Below are positions 26,496-34,232 of a stretch of 42,128 nt of DNA, one piece after another. How positions within the stretch are numbered: the first letter of the stretch is position 1; each line of letters opens with the position of its first letter. The position numbers and the translations under genes were made by a program. The stretch is from an uncultured Opitutales bacterium (GTDB taxonomy: Bacteria > Verrucomicrobiota > Verrucomicrobiia > Opitutales > Intestinicryptomonadaceae): NCBI GenBank assembly GCA_900548275.1, contig URJY01000016.1, positions 1-42,128 of the forward strand, read 5' to 3'. The notes beneath the pieces are model-generated. The model was not told the DNA's origin. It did not search any database and saw only the letters and a program-made list of their open reading frames with translations.

Positions 26496-26613
26496 AAATT
26501 TTCTTCAAATTTTAAAGTAAGATTTAAATATAAAAGCAACTCCGTCAAGCCAATATTCGCACAGTTGCCGATTTTTTGCAAGCCCAACCCGACCCGCGCC
26601 GAGTGAAAGTCTG

Positions 26614-26641
26614 TTGACTTTTTCGCCGAAGTGAGTGTAAT
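26614..26641 (+). promoter_or_regulatory. promoter of shc-pfkB
   Basis: TTGACT (26614-26619) and TGTAAT (26636-26641), separated by 16 bp, each match the sigma70 consensus at five of six positions. The -10 covers the upstream GTG (26631) and overlaps the ATG at 26640. Transcription would therefore start near 26648, which argues that translation begins at the ATG at 26664. Confidence 0.6.
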
Positions 26642-26663
26642 GTTAGACGAATATTTTTTTATT

Positions 26664-28712
26664 ATGCAGGAAAAAGAACAATCGCAAGACGTGCAGAAAA
26701 AGACCCCCAAAACCATCCGCGAAACGCTTCGCGCCGCAATAGACTGGGCGAAGATAAGACAGGCGGACGACGGTATGTGGTGCGGCCCCCTCGAAACAAA
26801 CTGCTGCATGGAGGCGCAGTGGATTCTCGCGATGGCGTTCATCGACTTCGACGACCCCAAGAAGCCGAAAGTTCTCCAGTACATTCTCGACAGACAGCGC
26901 GAAGACGGCAGCTGGGATGTCTACTACGGCTCGGAGCAGGGCGACATCAACACCACCCTCGAATGCTACTTCGCCCTGCGCGTCAGCGGCTTCGACCCCG
27001 ACGAGCCCGCGATGGCGAAAGCCCGCAAATGGCTTATCGACAACAAGTGGACTGAGCGCATCCGCGTCTTCACAAAATACTGGCTTGCGCTTTTCGGCGA
27101 ATGGCCGTGGGCGCACACGCCCGTAATTCCGCCCGAAATCGTGTTCCTGCCCAAGTGGTGTCCGTTCAATATCTACGACTTTGCGTGTTGGGCGCGCGCC
27201 ACGATGATGCCCATCACAATTCTCACCGCGCGCCGCCCGATAAAGGAGCTGCCCGACAACCTGCGGCTCGACGAACTCTTCCCCGAAGGGCGCGACAAGG
27301 TAGACTACCGCCTGCAGCGCAAGAGCAATAAGGCAATCAGCTGGGACAACCTCTTCCTGAAGCTCGACCACGCGCTTCACGCCTACAACCGCTTCCCGAT
27401 TAAGCCGTTCAGGGAATCGGCAATAAAGCTCGTTTTGCAGTGGATGCTCGAGCATCAGGACGAAGACGGCGCGTGGGGCGGCATCCAACCGCCGTGGATT
27501 TACGCAATCATAATGATGTACGTCGAGGGTTTCTCGCTCGACCAAATCAATATGTCGCGGGCAATCGACGCATTCAATCTGCACTGGCAGGTTCCGCGCG
27601 GCGACGGCATAATGCTTCAGGCGAGCGAAAGCCCCATCTGGGACACGTTCCTTACGATGACCGCACTGATGGACGCGGGCGAGACTCCGGGAACTTCGCC
27701 CGAGCTGCTCAAGGCTCTCGACTACGTTCTCGCGAAGGAAAACCGCTACCACGGCGACTGGTCGGTGATGGTCGGCAAACACGTCGAACCCGGCGGATGG
27801 GCGTTCGAACGCGCCAACAACTACTACCCCGACATCGACGACGCGGCAATCGCCATCTGCACGCTAAAGCGCATACAGAAACTTCTCCCGCGCGAAAGCA
27901 CGCGCGCGCGCAGGGTCGATTCGTCGATACGCCGCACCGTCAACTGGATTCTCGCAATGCAAAACCCCAACGGCGGCTGGGCTGCGTTCGACCGCGACAA
28001 TACCCGCGAGCTCGTAACGAAAATTCCCTTTGCCGACTTCGGCGAAATGCTCGACCCGCCGAGCGCGGACCTGACGGGGCACGTCGTAGAGGCACTGGCA
28101 CTTTGCGGATTCTCGCGCAACCATCCCGCAATCGCCCGCGCCGTCAAGTTTATGTACGACGAACAGGAGGACGACGGCTCGTGGTTCGGACGCTGGGGCG
28201 TTAACTACATCTACGGAACGTGCGGTGTGCTGCCCGCGCTGATGGCTGTGGGCGATACAAAGGAGACCCCGCAAATCCGCCGCGCCCTCGAATGGATTGC
28301 CTCGAAACAGAACGCCGACGGCGGTTGGGGCGAAAGCGTGGCGTCTTATATGGAGCCGAAATACTCGGGCACGGGCATACCTTCCACCGCCTCGCAAACG
28401 GCGTGGGCGTTGATTGCAATAATGTCGGCAAACGACAAAAACTACGACGAGTGCATCGCGCGCGGCTGCCGCTTCCTCGTCGAATCGCAACGCGCCGACG
28501 GAACTTGGGACGAACCCTACTACACGGGCACGGGCTTCCCCGGATACGGACTCGGCGCAAAGGTCGACCTCCGCAGGGGCGCACCGCTGCCGCAGGGCAA
28601 GGAACTTGCGCGCGGCTTTATGCTCAACTACAACTGGTACAGGCACTACTTCCCGATTACCGCACTCGGTAGGGCGGAAAAATACTTCGCACTCAGAAAC
28701 GGCAAAATTTAA
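26664..28712 (+). CDS. shc: squalene-hopene cyclase
   Basis: The 682-residue terpene cyclase folds squalene into hopene, the core of hopanoid membrane lipids, at the inner membrane. The acid motif DxDD is present as DIDDAA (Asp390 onward), close to its usual position near residue 375. Several QW-type repeats are visible, for example QREDGSWD, QDEDGAWGG, QNPNGGWAAFD and QNADGGWGES. The C-terminal end with GFPGYG and YRHYFPITALGR is typical. The start at 26664 is preferred because the likely promoter overlaps the two upstream start codons; no Shine-Dalgarno is visible. The stop overlaps the next gene (TAATG). No other hopanoid gene (hpnC-E, hpnG/H) is in the window. The third-to-last position of the acid motif region is Ala where DxDDTA is common, a mild variation. 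Confidence 0.94.
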   Translation: MQEKEQSQDVQKKTPKTIRETLRAAIDWAKIRQADDGMWCGPLETNCCMEAQWILAMAFIDFDDPKKPKVLQYILDRQREDGSWDVYYGSEQGDINTTLECYFALRVSGFDPDEPAMAKARKWLIDNKWTERIRVFTKYWLALFGEWPWAHTPVIPPEIVFLPKWCPFNIYDFACWARATMMPITILTARRPIKELPDNLRLDELFPEGRDKVDYRLQRKSNKAISWDNLFLKLDHALHAYNRFPIKPFRESAIKLVLQWMLEHQDEDGAWGGIQPPWIYAIIMMYVEGFSLDQINMSRAIDAFNLHWQVPRGDGIMLQASESPIWDTFLTMTALMDAGETPGTSPELLKALDYVLAKENRYHGDWSVMVGKHVEPGGWAFERANNYYPDIDDAAIAICTLKRIQKLLPRESTRARRVDSSIRRTVNWILAMQNPNGGWAAFDRDNTRELVTKIPFADFGEMLDPPSADLTGHVVEALALCGFSRNHPAIARAVKFMYDEQEDDGSWFGRWGVNYIYGTCGVLPALMAVGDTKETPQIRRALEWIASKQNADGGWGESVASYMEPKYSGTGIPSTASQTAWALIAIMSANDKNYDECIARGCRFLVESQRADGTWDEPYYTGTGFPGYGLGAKVDLRRGAPLPQGKELARGFMLNYNWYRHYFPITALGRAEKYFALRNGKI

Positions 28713-29560
28713 TGAAAAAAATCATATCTTTCGGCGAAATAGTCTGGGACGTTTTCAACGACGGCAGAGTGCTCGGCGGCGCGCCGCTGAACTTCGCCTA
28801 CTACTGTTCCAAACTCGGCGCGGAGGCGCGGATAGTCGGGGCTGTGGGGCGCGACGCCGAGGGTATGGGCGCGCTCGAGACAATCCTCTTGCAGGGTATG
28901 TCCACCGAACTCGTTTCGGCGAATACAAAGCCCACGGGCGAAGTCAGGGTTCTGCTCGACGACTCCGACAAGCCGCAGTTCGAAATCACCCGCAACCGCG
29001 CTTGGGATTTCATCGAATACGAGGAACGCGCGGGCGCATACGCCGCTAACGCCGACGTTTTCTACTTCGGTACGCTCGCCCAACGCTCCGACACGTCGCG
29101 CAACACGCTTGCGCGCCTGCTCGACAAGTGCCCGTCGGACTGCCTGAAAGTGCTCGACGTAAACCTGCGCCTAAAACACTACTCGAAGGAGGTTCTCGAC
29201 TTCTCGCTGACGCGCGCCGACGTCGTGAAAATGAACGAAAGCGAACTTTCGAAAATCTGCGATATCTTCCGCTACTCGGGCGACACTCTCGTCCGCGCGA
29301 AATTCCTTTTCGAGGCCTTCAATCTGAAATACCTCGTTCTCACGCGCGGCGGCGACGGCTACACCGTCTTCGAACGCGGCGGAATGTTTATGGGCAAGGC
29401 GCAGCGCGTGAAGATAGTCGATACGGTGGGCGCGGGCGACTCGTTCTTGGCGGGCTTTGTCGTCTCGCTGCTGAACGGCTCCAATTCCGAGAGCGCGGCG
29501 GAAAACGGCGCAAAATTGGCGACCGAAGTATGCGGACGCCGCGGCGCATTCTGCCTGTAG
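28712..29560 (+). CDS. PfkB-family carbohydrate kinase, fructokinase-like (paralog)
   Basis: A 282-residue ribokinase-family sugar kinase with GEIVWDVF...GGAPLNFAYYCSK at the N-terminus, GTLAQRSDTSR, VLDVNLRLKHYS, VVKMNESEL, and the C-terminal signature DTVGAGDSFLAGF near residue 235. All catalytic elements are intact. It is clearly paralogous to the kinase at 22928-23812, sharing WDVF, NFAYY, GTLAQRS and the spacing of motifs, though diverged in many positions. The ATG shares a base with the shc stop, so it is translationally coupled to hopene synthesis. The substrate is unknown; fructose or a related sugar is the default. A strong terminator follows. Confidence 0.9.
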   Translation: MKKIISFGEIVWDVFNDGRVLGGAPLNFAYYCSKLGAEARIVGAVGRDAEGMGALETILLQGMSTELVSANTKPTGEVRVLLDDSDKPQFEITRNRAWDFIEYEERAGAYAANADVFYFGTLAQRSDTSRNTLARLLDKCPSDCLKVLDVNLRLKHYSKEVLDFSLTRADVVKMNESELSKICDIFRYSGDTLVRAKFLFEAFNLKYLVLTRGGDGYTVFERGGMFMGKAQRVKIVDTVGAGDSFLAGFVVSLLNGSNSESAAENGAKLATEVCGRRGAFCL

Positions 29561-29578
29561 TTTTTTTCGGAAAAACGG

Positions 29579-29608
29579 AAAAGCCGAAGTCCGCGGACAT
29601 CGGCTTTT
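29579..29608. terminator. bidirectional terminator between PfkB kinase and glycosyltransferase
   Basis: AAAAGCCGA (29579-29587) pairs with TCGGCTTTT (29600-29608). The loop itself contains the palindrome GTCCGCGGAC (29589-29598), and a longer T-run follows on the plus strand. It serves the convergent genes at 29560 and 29616. Confidence 0.88.
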
Positions 29609-29615
29609 TTTTGCG

Positions 29616-30575
29616 TCAATTTTTTTCGGCGACAATGTAGTGCGGTCTGCGCTTTGTCTCGAGATATATCTTCGACATATACTGCCCCAACACGCCCAGA
29701 CAAAACAGCTGAAGCCCGCTCAGGAAGAACAGAATGCAGACCATCGAAGTCCAGCCGAACGCCGAGTTGTGGAATATCAACTGCCTTATCGCAAGAAACA
29801 CAATCGCAACCGACGACAGCGCGCAGAACGCAATTCCCGCGACCGCCGCAACCGCAAGCGGCACGGTCGAAAACGATGTCAGCGCGTCGAGCGAATAGAC
29901 CGCCAATCCGAAAAACGACCACTTCGTGCGCCCCGCCGAACGCTCCACATTGTCGTACTCAATCCACTTCGTTTTGAATCCGACCCACTCGTAGATTCCC
30001 TTCGTGAACCTGTTGTACTCGGGCAGTTCGAGAACGGCGTCGAGCACCCTGCGCGTCATCAGGCGGAAGTCCCGCGCGCCCTCGGTGAATTTCAGCGGCG
30101 AGAGCGCATTCAAAACCCTGTAGAATGCGCGCGCACAGAAAGTCCTCGCGGGCGGCTCGCCGTCGCGCGTCCTGCGCCGTGCGGCGACGGAGTCGTAGCC
30201 GCCGTTTAAAAGCGCGTCGAACATCTGCGGCAACAGACTCGGCGGATCCTGCATATCGGCGTCCATAACGGTTATGAAATCGCCCCGCGCCTCCCGCAGC
30301 CCCGCATACATCGCAGCCTCCTTGCCGAAATTGCGCGAAAATAAAATGTAGCGTATGCGGCTGTCGTCAGCGGCGAACTTCTTCAGCACATCGGCGGTCG
30401 CGTCGGAAGAGCCGTCGTCCACAAAAATCAGCTCGAAGCGCGGATTGCCCATCTGCCCTGCTACTTTCGAAAACTCCGAAATGAAAATCGGCAACGCCCG
30501 CTCTTCGTCGCGGCACGGCACCACAACGCTCAGCAGCCCGTCGAATGTGGGTTTGATATTTTGCGCATCCTGCAT
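29616..30575 (-). CDS. family 2 glycosyltransferase, polyprenyl-phosphate sugar transferase type
   Basis: A 319-residue GT2 enzyme of the DPM1/GtrB/ArnC kind, which moves a sugar from a nucleotide donor onto polyprenyl phosphate at the inner membrane. The catalytic domain (about 1-230) opens with LSVVVPCRDEERALP. It carries the nucleotide-binding FVDDGSSDAT and the metal motif MDADMQDP (near 95-102), and a later FTKGIYEWVGF matching the usual acceptor-side element. Two transmembrane helices near 235-258 and 270-295 anchor the C-terminus. It could serve surface glycan or lipid modification; the sugar is unknown. The gene stands alone and converges on the kinase at 28712-29560. No strong Shine-Dalgarno precedes the ATG. 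Confidence 0.92.
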   Translation of the reverse strand: MQDAQNIKPTFDGLLSVVVPCRDEERALPIFISEFSKVAGQMGNPRFELIFVDDGSSDATADVLKKFAADDSRIRYILFSRNFGKEAAMYAGLREARGDFITVMDADMQDPPSLLPQMFDALLNGGYDSVAARRRTRDGEPPARTFCARAFYRVLNALSPLKFTEGARDFRLMTRRVLDAVLELPEYNRFTKGIYEWVGFKTKWIEYDNVERSAGRTKWSFFGLAVYSLDALTSFSTVPLAVAAVAGIAFCALSSVAIVFLAIRQLIFHNSAFGWTSMVCILFFLSGLQLFCLGVLGQYMSKIYLETKRRPHYIVAEKN

Positions 30576-30689
30576 GGTCGAATCTTTTTTCGCCTAAAAT
30601 CTCTACGGCTTAACCACCGCGATTGCAACATTTTTAATGCCGCCCGATTCGTACCCGATTCCGTTTTATCCAAAACTTCCAAAGTTCTT

Positions 30690-30717
30690 TTGCCAAAATT
30701 TTCCCGCCTGATATAAT
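30690..30717 (+). promoter_or_regulatory. strong sigma70 promoter giving a leaderless tail-fibre-like mRNA
   Basis: TTGCCA (30690-30695) and a perfect TATAAT (30712-30717) are separated by 16 bp. The ATG of the phage-like gene starts at 30726, only 8 bp past the -10, so transcription should begin at or next to the start codon. Confidence 0.7.
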
Positions 30718-30725
30718 CGGGCGCA

Positions 30726-32537
30726 ATGAACACGATAACCGACACAAAAAACATAATAAGGATAACCGCCGACGCAAAGAAGTTCGATTCCCCGCGCGAC
30801 GACATAAACGCCGCCCCCGTGAAATTCCGACGCTTCGACCGCGTGCGCATAGACGTCGTCTTTCGGGTCAACGGAACGCCCGCCGACTTTTCGAACGCAG
30901 CCTACGCGGAACTCGAGATAATCGAAATTGGCGCATACAACACCCCCGAGCCGCGAACCGCAACAACGCTCGTGCGCAAACGCGTGGAAACCGCCGACAT
31001 CAATTCGTCGGCGACCGAAACCGAACTTGCAAACGGCGCGGCACACGCAAGCTTCGTGCTCGACAAACCCGAAACCCTTATGGAAAGCGGCGAGAAGTGG
31101 ATGCGCATTTACGTTGTCGATACCGACGGCGGCAGAATTTCGTACACAAACGGATGGATAACGGTTATGCCGACGTACGGCGAAGATTCGAACGTAGTCG
31201 CGCCCGACGAATACGCCTACACCGTCAAAGTGCGCGAAGAGGCGTTGAAAGCCGAGGGCTACGCCGTGGGAACTCAGAACGGAACGGAGGTCGACAACAC
31301 TTCGCCGTACCGACAAAACAACTCGAAATATTTTTCAATGATAGCATCATTGGAAGCGGAAAACGTAAAGTCTACCGTGTTGAAGTCCGAGGGCTATTCT
31401 CTCGGCACGCAAAACGGCGTCGACGCCGCTTCCGATTCAGAATACTACCACAACAACGCAAAGTGGTACAAAGACGCGGCGGCACAATCCGCCGAAACGG
31501 CCTCACAGAAATGCACCCAAGCCGAGACCGCGCGCACCGCAGCAGAAGCCGCAAAGACTGCCGCCGAATCCGCAAAGGCGGCGGCACAAACTGCGGCAAG
31601 CGCAGCCCTTGAAACCGACGCGGGCGAACTTGCAAGGACACGCGAGCGCATCGGTACATTCCACTTCGGCACAGCGGGCGGGGCGTTGCAGACTTCAGGC
31701 AACCCGATGTTCGGCGTGCTCGACCAGTCGCACTGCATCACGTTCGAACTCGACGAAGATTGGAGCATTCCCACAAGCGTGGCGGCGTCGCTCAATATGT
31801 TCGGCGACAACTTCTACGAGTCGGGCTATCGCGGAATCGGCGCTACATTCTCGACCACGGGGCGTATTGCCGTGCGCGTAGGCGACGGAAGCAGCAACGG
31901 CGGCGCATTTCAATACATACCGCTTTTGTGGCAAATCTTCGGCGGCTCGAACGAAATGATAATCCCCGCAGGCAAATACGCGGTTTGTTTCTGCATCCAC
32001 TTCGGCGACACAACCCAAGACAGCGACGGAAACTATCTCAACCCCTCGACCTGCAAAATATACACCAACGGCGTTTACAAATGTGCGTGCGGTCAGTTGA
32101 AGCATAAGGTGGATAACGTGTGGGTTGTGTTCGGAGCTTCGGAAGTCAGTTGGTCGCAGAACTCGAAGCTCGGATTTTTCGACACGACGAACTTCCACAA
32201 GACCGACCAAACAAGCTTCAACTACGGACACTACGAGGGTAAGGCGAACCGCTTTGCTGTCTTCAACTTCGATATGTCGGCTGCCGATGCGCCATATACG
32301 CCGAGCGACTACGCTTCGGGCAAAAAGATACCGCTTGCGCTATGCAGTTCGACCGCCGAAAAGCGGTGCATACTCGCAACCGCCGACTACACGTTCGGGG
32401 GCAAGGTGCGCGACATCTCGGGCAACGAAAACCATCTGACCGTTTGCGGCGACGTAAAAGGCGACAAAGACGAAGCCGTAAAGCAAATGTACAACGCCTT
32501 CAGTGCGGCGTACACGGCGGAAAATGCAACTGCGTAA
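30726..32537 (+). CDS. phage tail-fibre / baseplate-like structural protein
   Basis: A 603-residue protein in tail-fibre style. The N-terminal 160 residues form a beta-rich domain reminiscent of BppU-type baseplate attachment regions. Next come two copies of a 45-residue repeat (31244 and 31379 onward in DNA) built around LKxEGYxxGTQNG and ending YxxNNxKxY, a pattern typical of phage fibres. An Ala/Thr/Glu-rich coiled coil (about 255-300) leads to a C-terminal receptor-binding-like beta domain with several Cys residues (CKIYTNG, CACGQLK, CSSTAEKRC). There is no enzymatic motif. It heads a three-gene phage-like block with a small protein and a holin-like protein. No other phage gene is adjacent, so this looks like a remnant or a co-opted cassette. 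The receptor and function are unknown. Confidence 0.7.
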   Translation: MNTITDTKNIIRITADAKKFDSPRDDINAAPVKFRRFDRVRIDVVFRVNGTPADFSNAAYAELEIIEIGAYNTPEPRTATTLVRKRVETADINSSATETELANGAAHASFVLDKPETLMESGEKWMRIYVVDTDGGRISYTNGWITVMPTYGEDSNVVAPDEYAYTVKVREEALKAEGYAVGTQNGTEVDNTSPYRQNNSKYFSMIASLEAENVKSTVLKSEGYSLGTQNGVDAASDSEYYHNNAKWYKDAAAQSAETASQKCTQAETARTAAEAAKTAAESAKAAAQTAASAALETDAGELARTRERIGTFHFGTAGGALQTSGNPMFGVLDQSHCITFELDEDWSIPTSVAASLNMFGDNFYESGYRGIGATFSTTGRIAVRVGDGSSNGGAFQYIPLLWQIFGGSNEMIIPAGKYAVCFCIHFGDTTQDSDGNYLNPSTCKIYTNGVYKCACGQLKHKVDNVWVVFGASEVSWSQNSKLGFFDTTNFHKTDQTSFNYGHYEGKANRFAVFNFDMSAADAPYTPSDYASGKKIPLALCSSTAEKRCILATADYTFGGKVRDISGNENHLTVCGDVKGDKDEAVKQMYNAFSAAYTAENATA

Positions 32538-32567
32538 ACGAATACGAAGAAGAACTTACGCGGCGAA

Positions 32568-32773
32568 GGAGCTGTAATTGAAAACGAAGAACGAAGAACG
32601 AAAAACGAAGAACTGGGGTTGCTTCGGCGTTGCCTTGCAACCCTCGACACCCGCAGGCGAATCCGCAATTTTTATGACCAATTATAAAGCATTCGGCAAC
32701 GCCTGCGAGAGCATAGGCGGCAAAGCCGCCCAGTTCTTCGTTCTTAATTCTTCGTTCTTCGTTCTACAGCTCC
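32568..32773. repeat. 206-bp nested inverted-repeat element (MITE-like) within the phage block
   Basis: The 305-bp gap between the tail-fibre-like gene and the next ORF is mostly one structure. Outer arms run GGAGCTGTA...AACGAAGAACTGGG (32568-32617) and CCCAGTTCTTCGTT...TACAGCTCC (32729-32773). The arms hold several imperfect GAAGAAC heptads. Inside are GGCGTTGCC (32626-32634) / GGCAACGCC (32695-32703), GGTTGC/GCAACC, and a GGCGGCaaaGCCGCC hairpin (32716-32730). A reading frame runs through it but has the low-complexity pattern of translated heptads and is not called a gene. No transposase or terminal target duplication was identified. Confidence 0.7.
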
Positions 32774-32842
32774 TACCGTCGCGATTCTTGCGCCGCTATA
32801 AAACGTACGGCACAATTCATTCTTCGTTAAAAAATTTCACCA

Positions 32843-33118
32843 ATGAAAATAAACCTGACAACAAACATCAACGGGGCTTCGCAGAGTGTCGAAGCCGAAA
32901 TCAAGGGCGTTAACGTATATATTGAGACCGCATTCGGTCGCAGTGTAATTCAACTGAGGGAAAGGGACGAACTGGCGGCAATCGAGCCGTACGCCGAAGT
33001 CATACAGGGTATGGCTGACGCCTACGCCGCGCTCAAAAATCCGCCGACTGACAACGAGCCCGACGAGCCTCTTTTCGAGTCGTCGGAAATTCAAAGCGAA
33101 CAATCTGAAACCGCATAA
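32843..33118 (+). CDS. small hypothetical protein of the phage-like block
   Basis: A 91-residue acidic protein starting MKINLTTNING. An N-terminal beta-rich half is followed by a helical stretch (VIQLRERDELAAIEPYAEVIQGMADAYAAL) and a Glu/Ser/Pro-rich tail. I recognise no family. Its stop overlaps the ATG of the holin-like gene by one base, so the two are translationally coupled. Small proteins between fibre and holin genes are common in phage late regions; a chaperone or lysis-accessory role is possible but unsupported by motifs. Confidence 0.55.
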   Translation: MKINLTTNINGASQSVEAEIKGVNVYIETAFGRSVIQLRERDELAAIEPYAEVIQGMADAYAALKNPPTDNEPDEPLFESSEIQSEQSETA

Positions 33119-33561
33119 TGGAAGGTCTCGAAATACTCGGCGCGACAGGCGCGGGCGCAATCGTCGGCGGCGTGCTGACTTGGATAACCGCCCTGCGCAA
33201 GGAATCGCACGAACGCCAACTTGCCGTCATCGACAAATTGCGCGAAGCCGCAAAGGACGCCGACGACAGCGCGGACAGGGCGTTCGCCCGCGACAACTCC
33301 TGCATAGGGCAGCGCGTGCGGCAATTTATAATCGCCGCGCTGATATTCAGCTTTGTCGTTGCGCCGTTCGTGTTCGCGTGGACGAACATTCCGATTGCGG
33401 TTGAACGCACCGAGGAATCGGGCGGCTACTTCTGGGGGCTTGTCCCCGAATACACGCGGCAGGTGATAGACTACGCGGCGGGCTTCTACATCCCCGCGGA
33501 ATTCAAGGTCGCGTTTATGTCGATAGTCGGCTTTTACTTCGGCAGAAGCGCGGCGAGATAG
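33118..33561 (+). CDS. holin-like membrane protein
   Basis: The 147-residue product has three hydrophobic segments: about 8-25 (GATGAGAIVGGVLTWI), 70-90 (FIIAALIFSFVVAPFVFAW) and 127-143 (FKVAFMSIVGFYFG). A charged cytoplasmic segment lies between the first two (LRKESHERQLAVIDKLREAAKDADDSADRAFARD). This size and layout resemble three-helix phage holins, which would form membrane pores to release an endolysin. No endolysin gene lies beside it. The call rests on topology and position next to the tail-fibre-like gene, not on a signature motif. It overlaps the upstream small gene (TAATG) and ends before a very long hairpin. Confidence 0.6.
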   Translation: MEGLEILGATGAGAIVGGVLTWITALRKESHERQLAVIDKLREAAKDADDSADRAFARDNSCIGQRVRQFIIAALIFSFVVAPFVFAWTNIPIAVERTEESGGYFWGLVPEYTRQVIDYAAGFYIPAEFKVAFMSIVGFYFGRSAAR

Positions 33562-33573
33562 GGCGGGCGGATT

Positions 33574-33633
33574 GCCGAGTTTCACTCCGCCGCAAAGGAG
33601 CGTTTCAATTCTTTGCGGCGGACGAAACTCGGC
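33574..33633. terminator. very long bidirectional hairpin after the phage-like block
   Basis: GCCGAGTTTC-act-CCGCCGCAAAG (33574-33597) pairs with CTTTGCGGCGG-ac-GAAACTCGGC (33611-33633). That gives 21 paired positions with one small internal loop, a 13-nt apical loop and a T-rich tail. It lies between the holin-like gene and the convergent tpx. It works well as a terminator but is much longer than its neighbours. Confidence 0.85.
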
Positions 33634-33708
33634 TTTCTTTCGTTTTGCGATTCGCGGAAATTTATCCGACCGCGCCCGAAATTTCGGCACTTTGTATTCG
33701 TCAAAATA

Positions 33709-34215
33709 CTACAGCTTTTCGAGAGCCTTTATTGCGCCGTCGTAGTCGGGCTCTTTTGTTATGTCGGGGGTCATCGCGGCATAGACAACCCTGCCTTCGG
33801 GCGATATTACCACGACCGCCCTTGCGAAGAGTCCGTCGAGAACGCCGCTTGTCATCAATACGCCGTAGTCCTGCCCGAATTGCGAGGCGGGGCGGCAGTC
33901 CGAAAGCGTTATCACATTTTGCAGACCCTCCGCGGCGCAGAATCTGCGTTGGGCAAACGGCAAATCTTTCGATATGCACAGAACGAGCGTGTCGGGATGT
34001 TCCGCGGCGATTTTGTTGAAACGCCGCACCGACATCGCGCAAACCGAAGTGTCGATGCTCGGGAATATGTTCAGCACTACTTTTTTGCCCGAAGTTTCTC
34101 CGAGCCAAAAGTTGCTTAAGTCGGACTTCGCCATCTTGAAGTCGGGCGCGCTGTCGCCGACGCGTATCAGTGCGCCGCACAGGTTTATCGGGCTTCCGTT
34201 AAATTTCGTGTTCAT
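33709..34215 (-). CDS. tpx: thiol peroxidase, atypical 2-Cys peroxiredoxin (Tpx)
   Basis: The 168-residue peroxiredoxin reduces hydrogen and alkyl peroxides using thioredoxin. The peroxidatic Cys59 sits in PSIDTSVC and the resolving Cys93 in RRFC, the same spacing as classic Tpx (Cys61/Cys95 in E. coli). Start of the fold: GDSAPDFKM. The ATG at 34215 is chosen over an in-frame GTG two codons upstream; neither has a convincing Shine-Dalgarno. It lies 36 bp downstream of a chemoreceptor gene on the same strand and could be read through from that operon, or have its own promoter near the TTAAC/GTTAA repeat at 34233. Confidence 0.93.
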   Translation of the reverse strand: MNTKFNGSPINLCGALIRVGDSAPDFKMAKSDLSNFWLGETSGKKVVLNIFPSIDTSVCAMSVRRFNKIAAEHPDTLVLCISKDLPFAQRRFCAAEGLQNVITLSDCRPASQFGQDYGVLMTSGVLDGLFARAVVVISPEGRVVYAAMTPDITKEPDYDGAIKALEKL

Positions 34216-34232
34216 ACACACACTATCGTAAT

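Noticed and set aside
23835..26606. A 923-codon plus-strand frame opposite the HzsA-related gene
   Set aside because: Antisense shadow; the minus strand has a signal peptide, heme motifs and propeller repeats.
26631..26663. Upstream start codons of squalene-hopene cyclase (GTG 26631, ATG 26640)
   Set aside because: They lie within or overlap the best promoter, so they would be outside the transcript; the ATG at 26664 also gives a DxDD position closer to the family norm.
30600..30660. CCCGATTC direct repeat before the fibre promoter
   Set aside because: Two 8-bp copies 11 bp apart (start to start) in GC-rich DNA are easily chance and show no symmetry with the promoter.
32578..32913. A 111-codon frame through the inverted-repeat element
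   Set aside because: Its translation is produced by the GAAGAAC heptads and their complement, with Lys/Asn/Glu-rich then Phe/Leu/Ser-rich ends. It overlaps the next real gene, so it is read as repeat DNA.
30726..33561. A diversity-generating retroelement target (fibre gene with a downstream repeat)
   Set aside because: No reverse transcriptase, no template repeat copy of the fibre 3' end, and the downstream repeat does not match the coding sequence.
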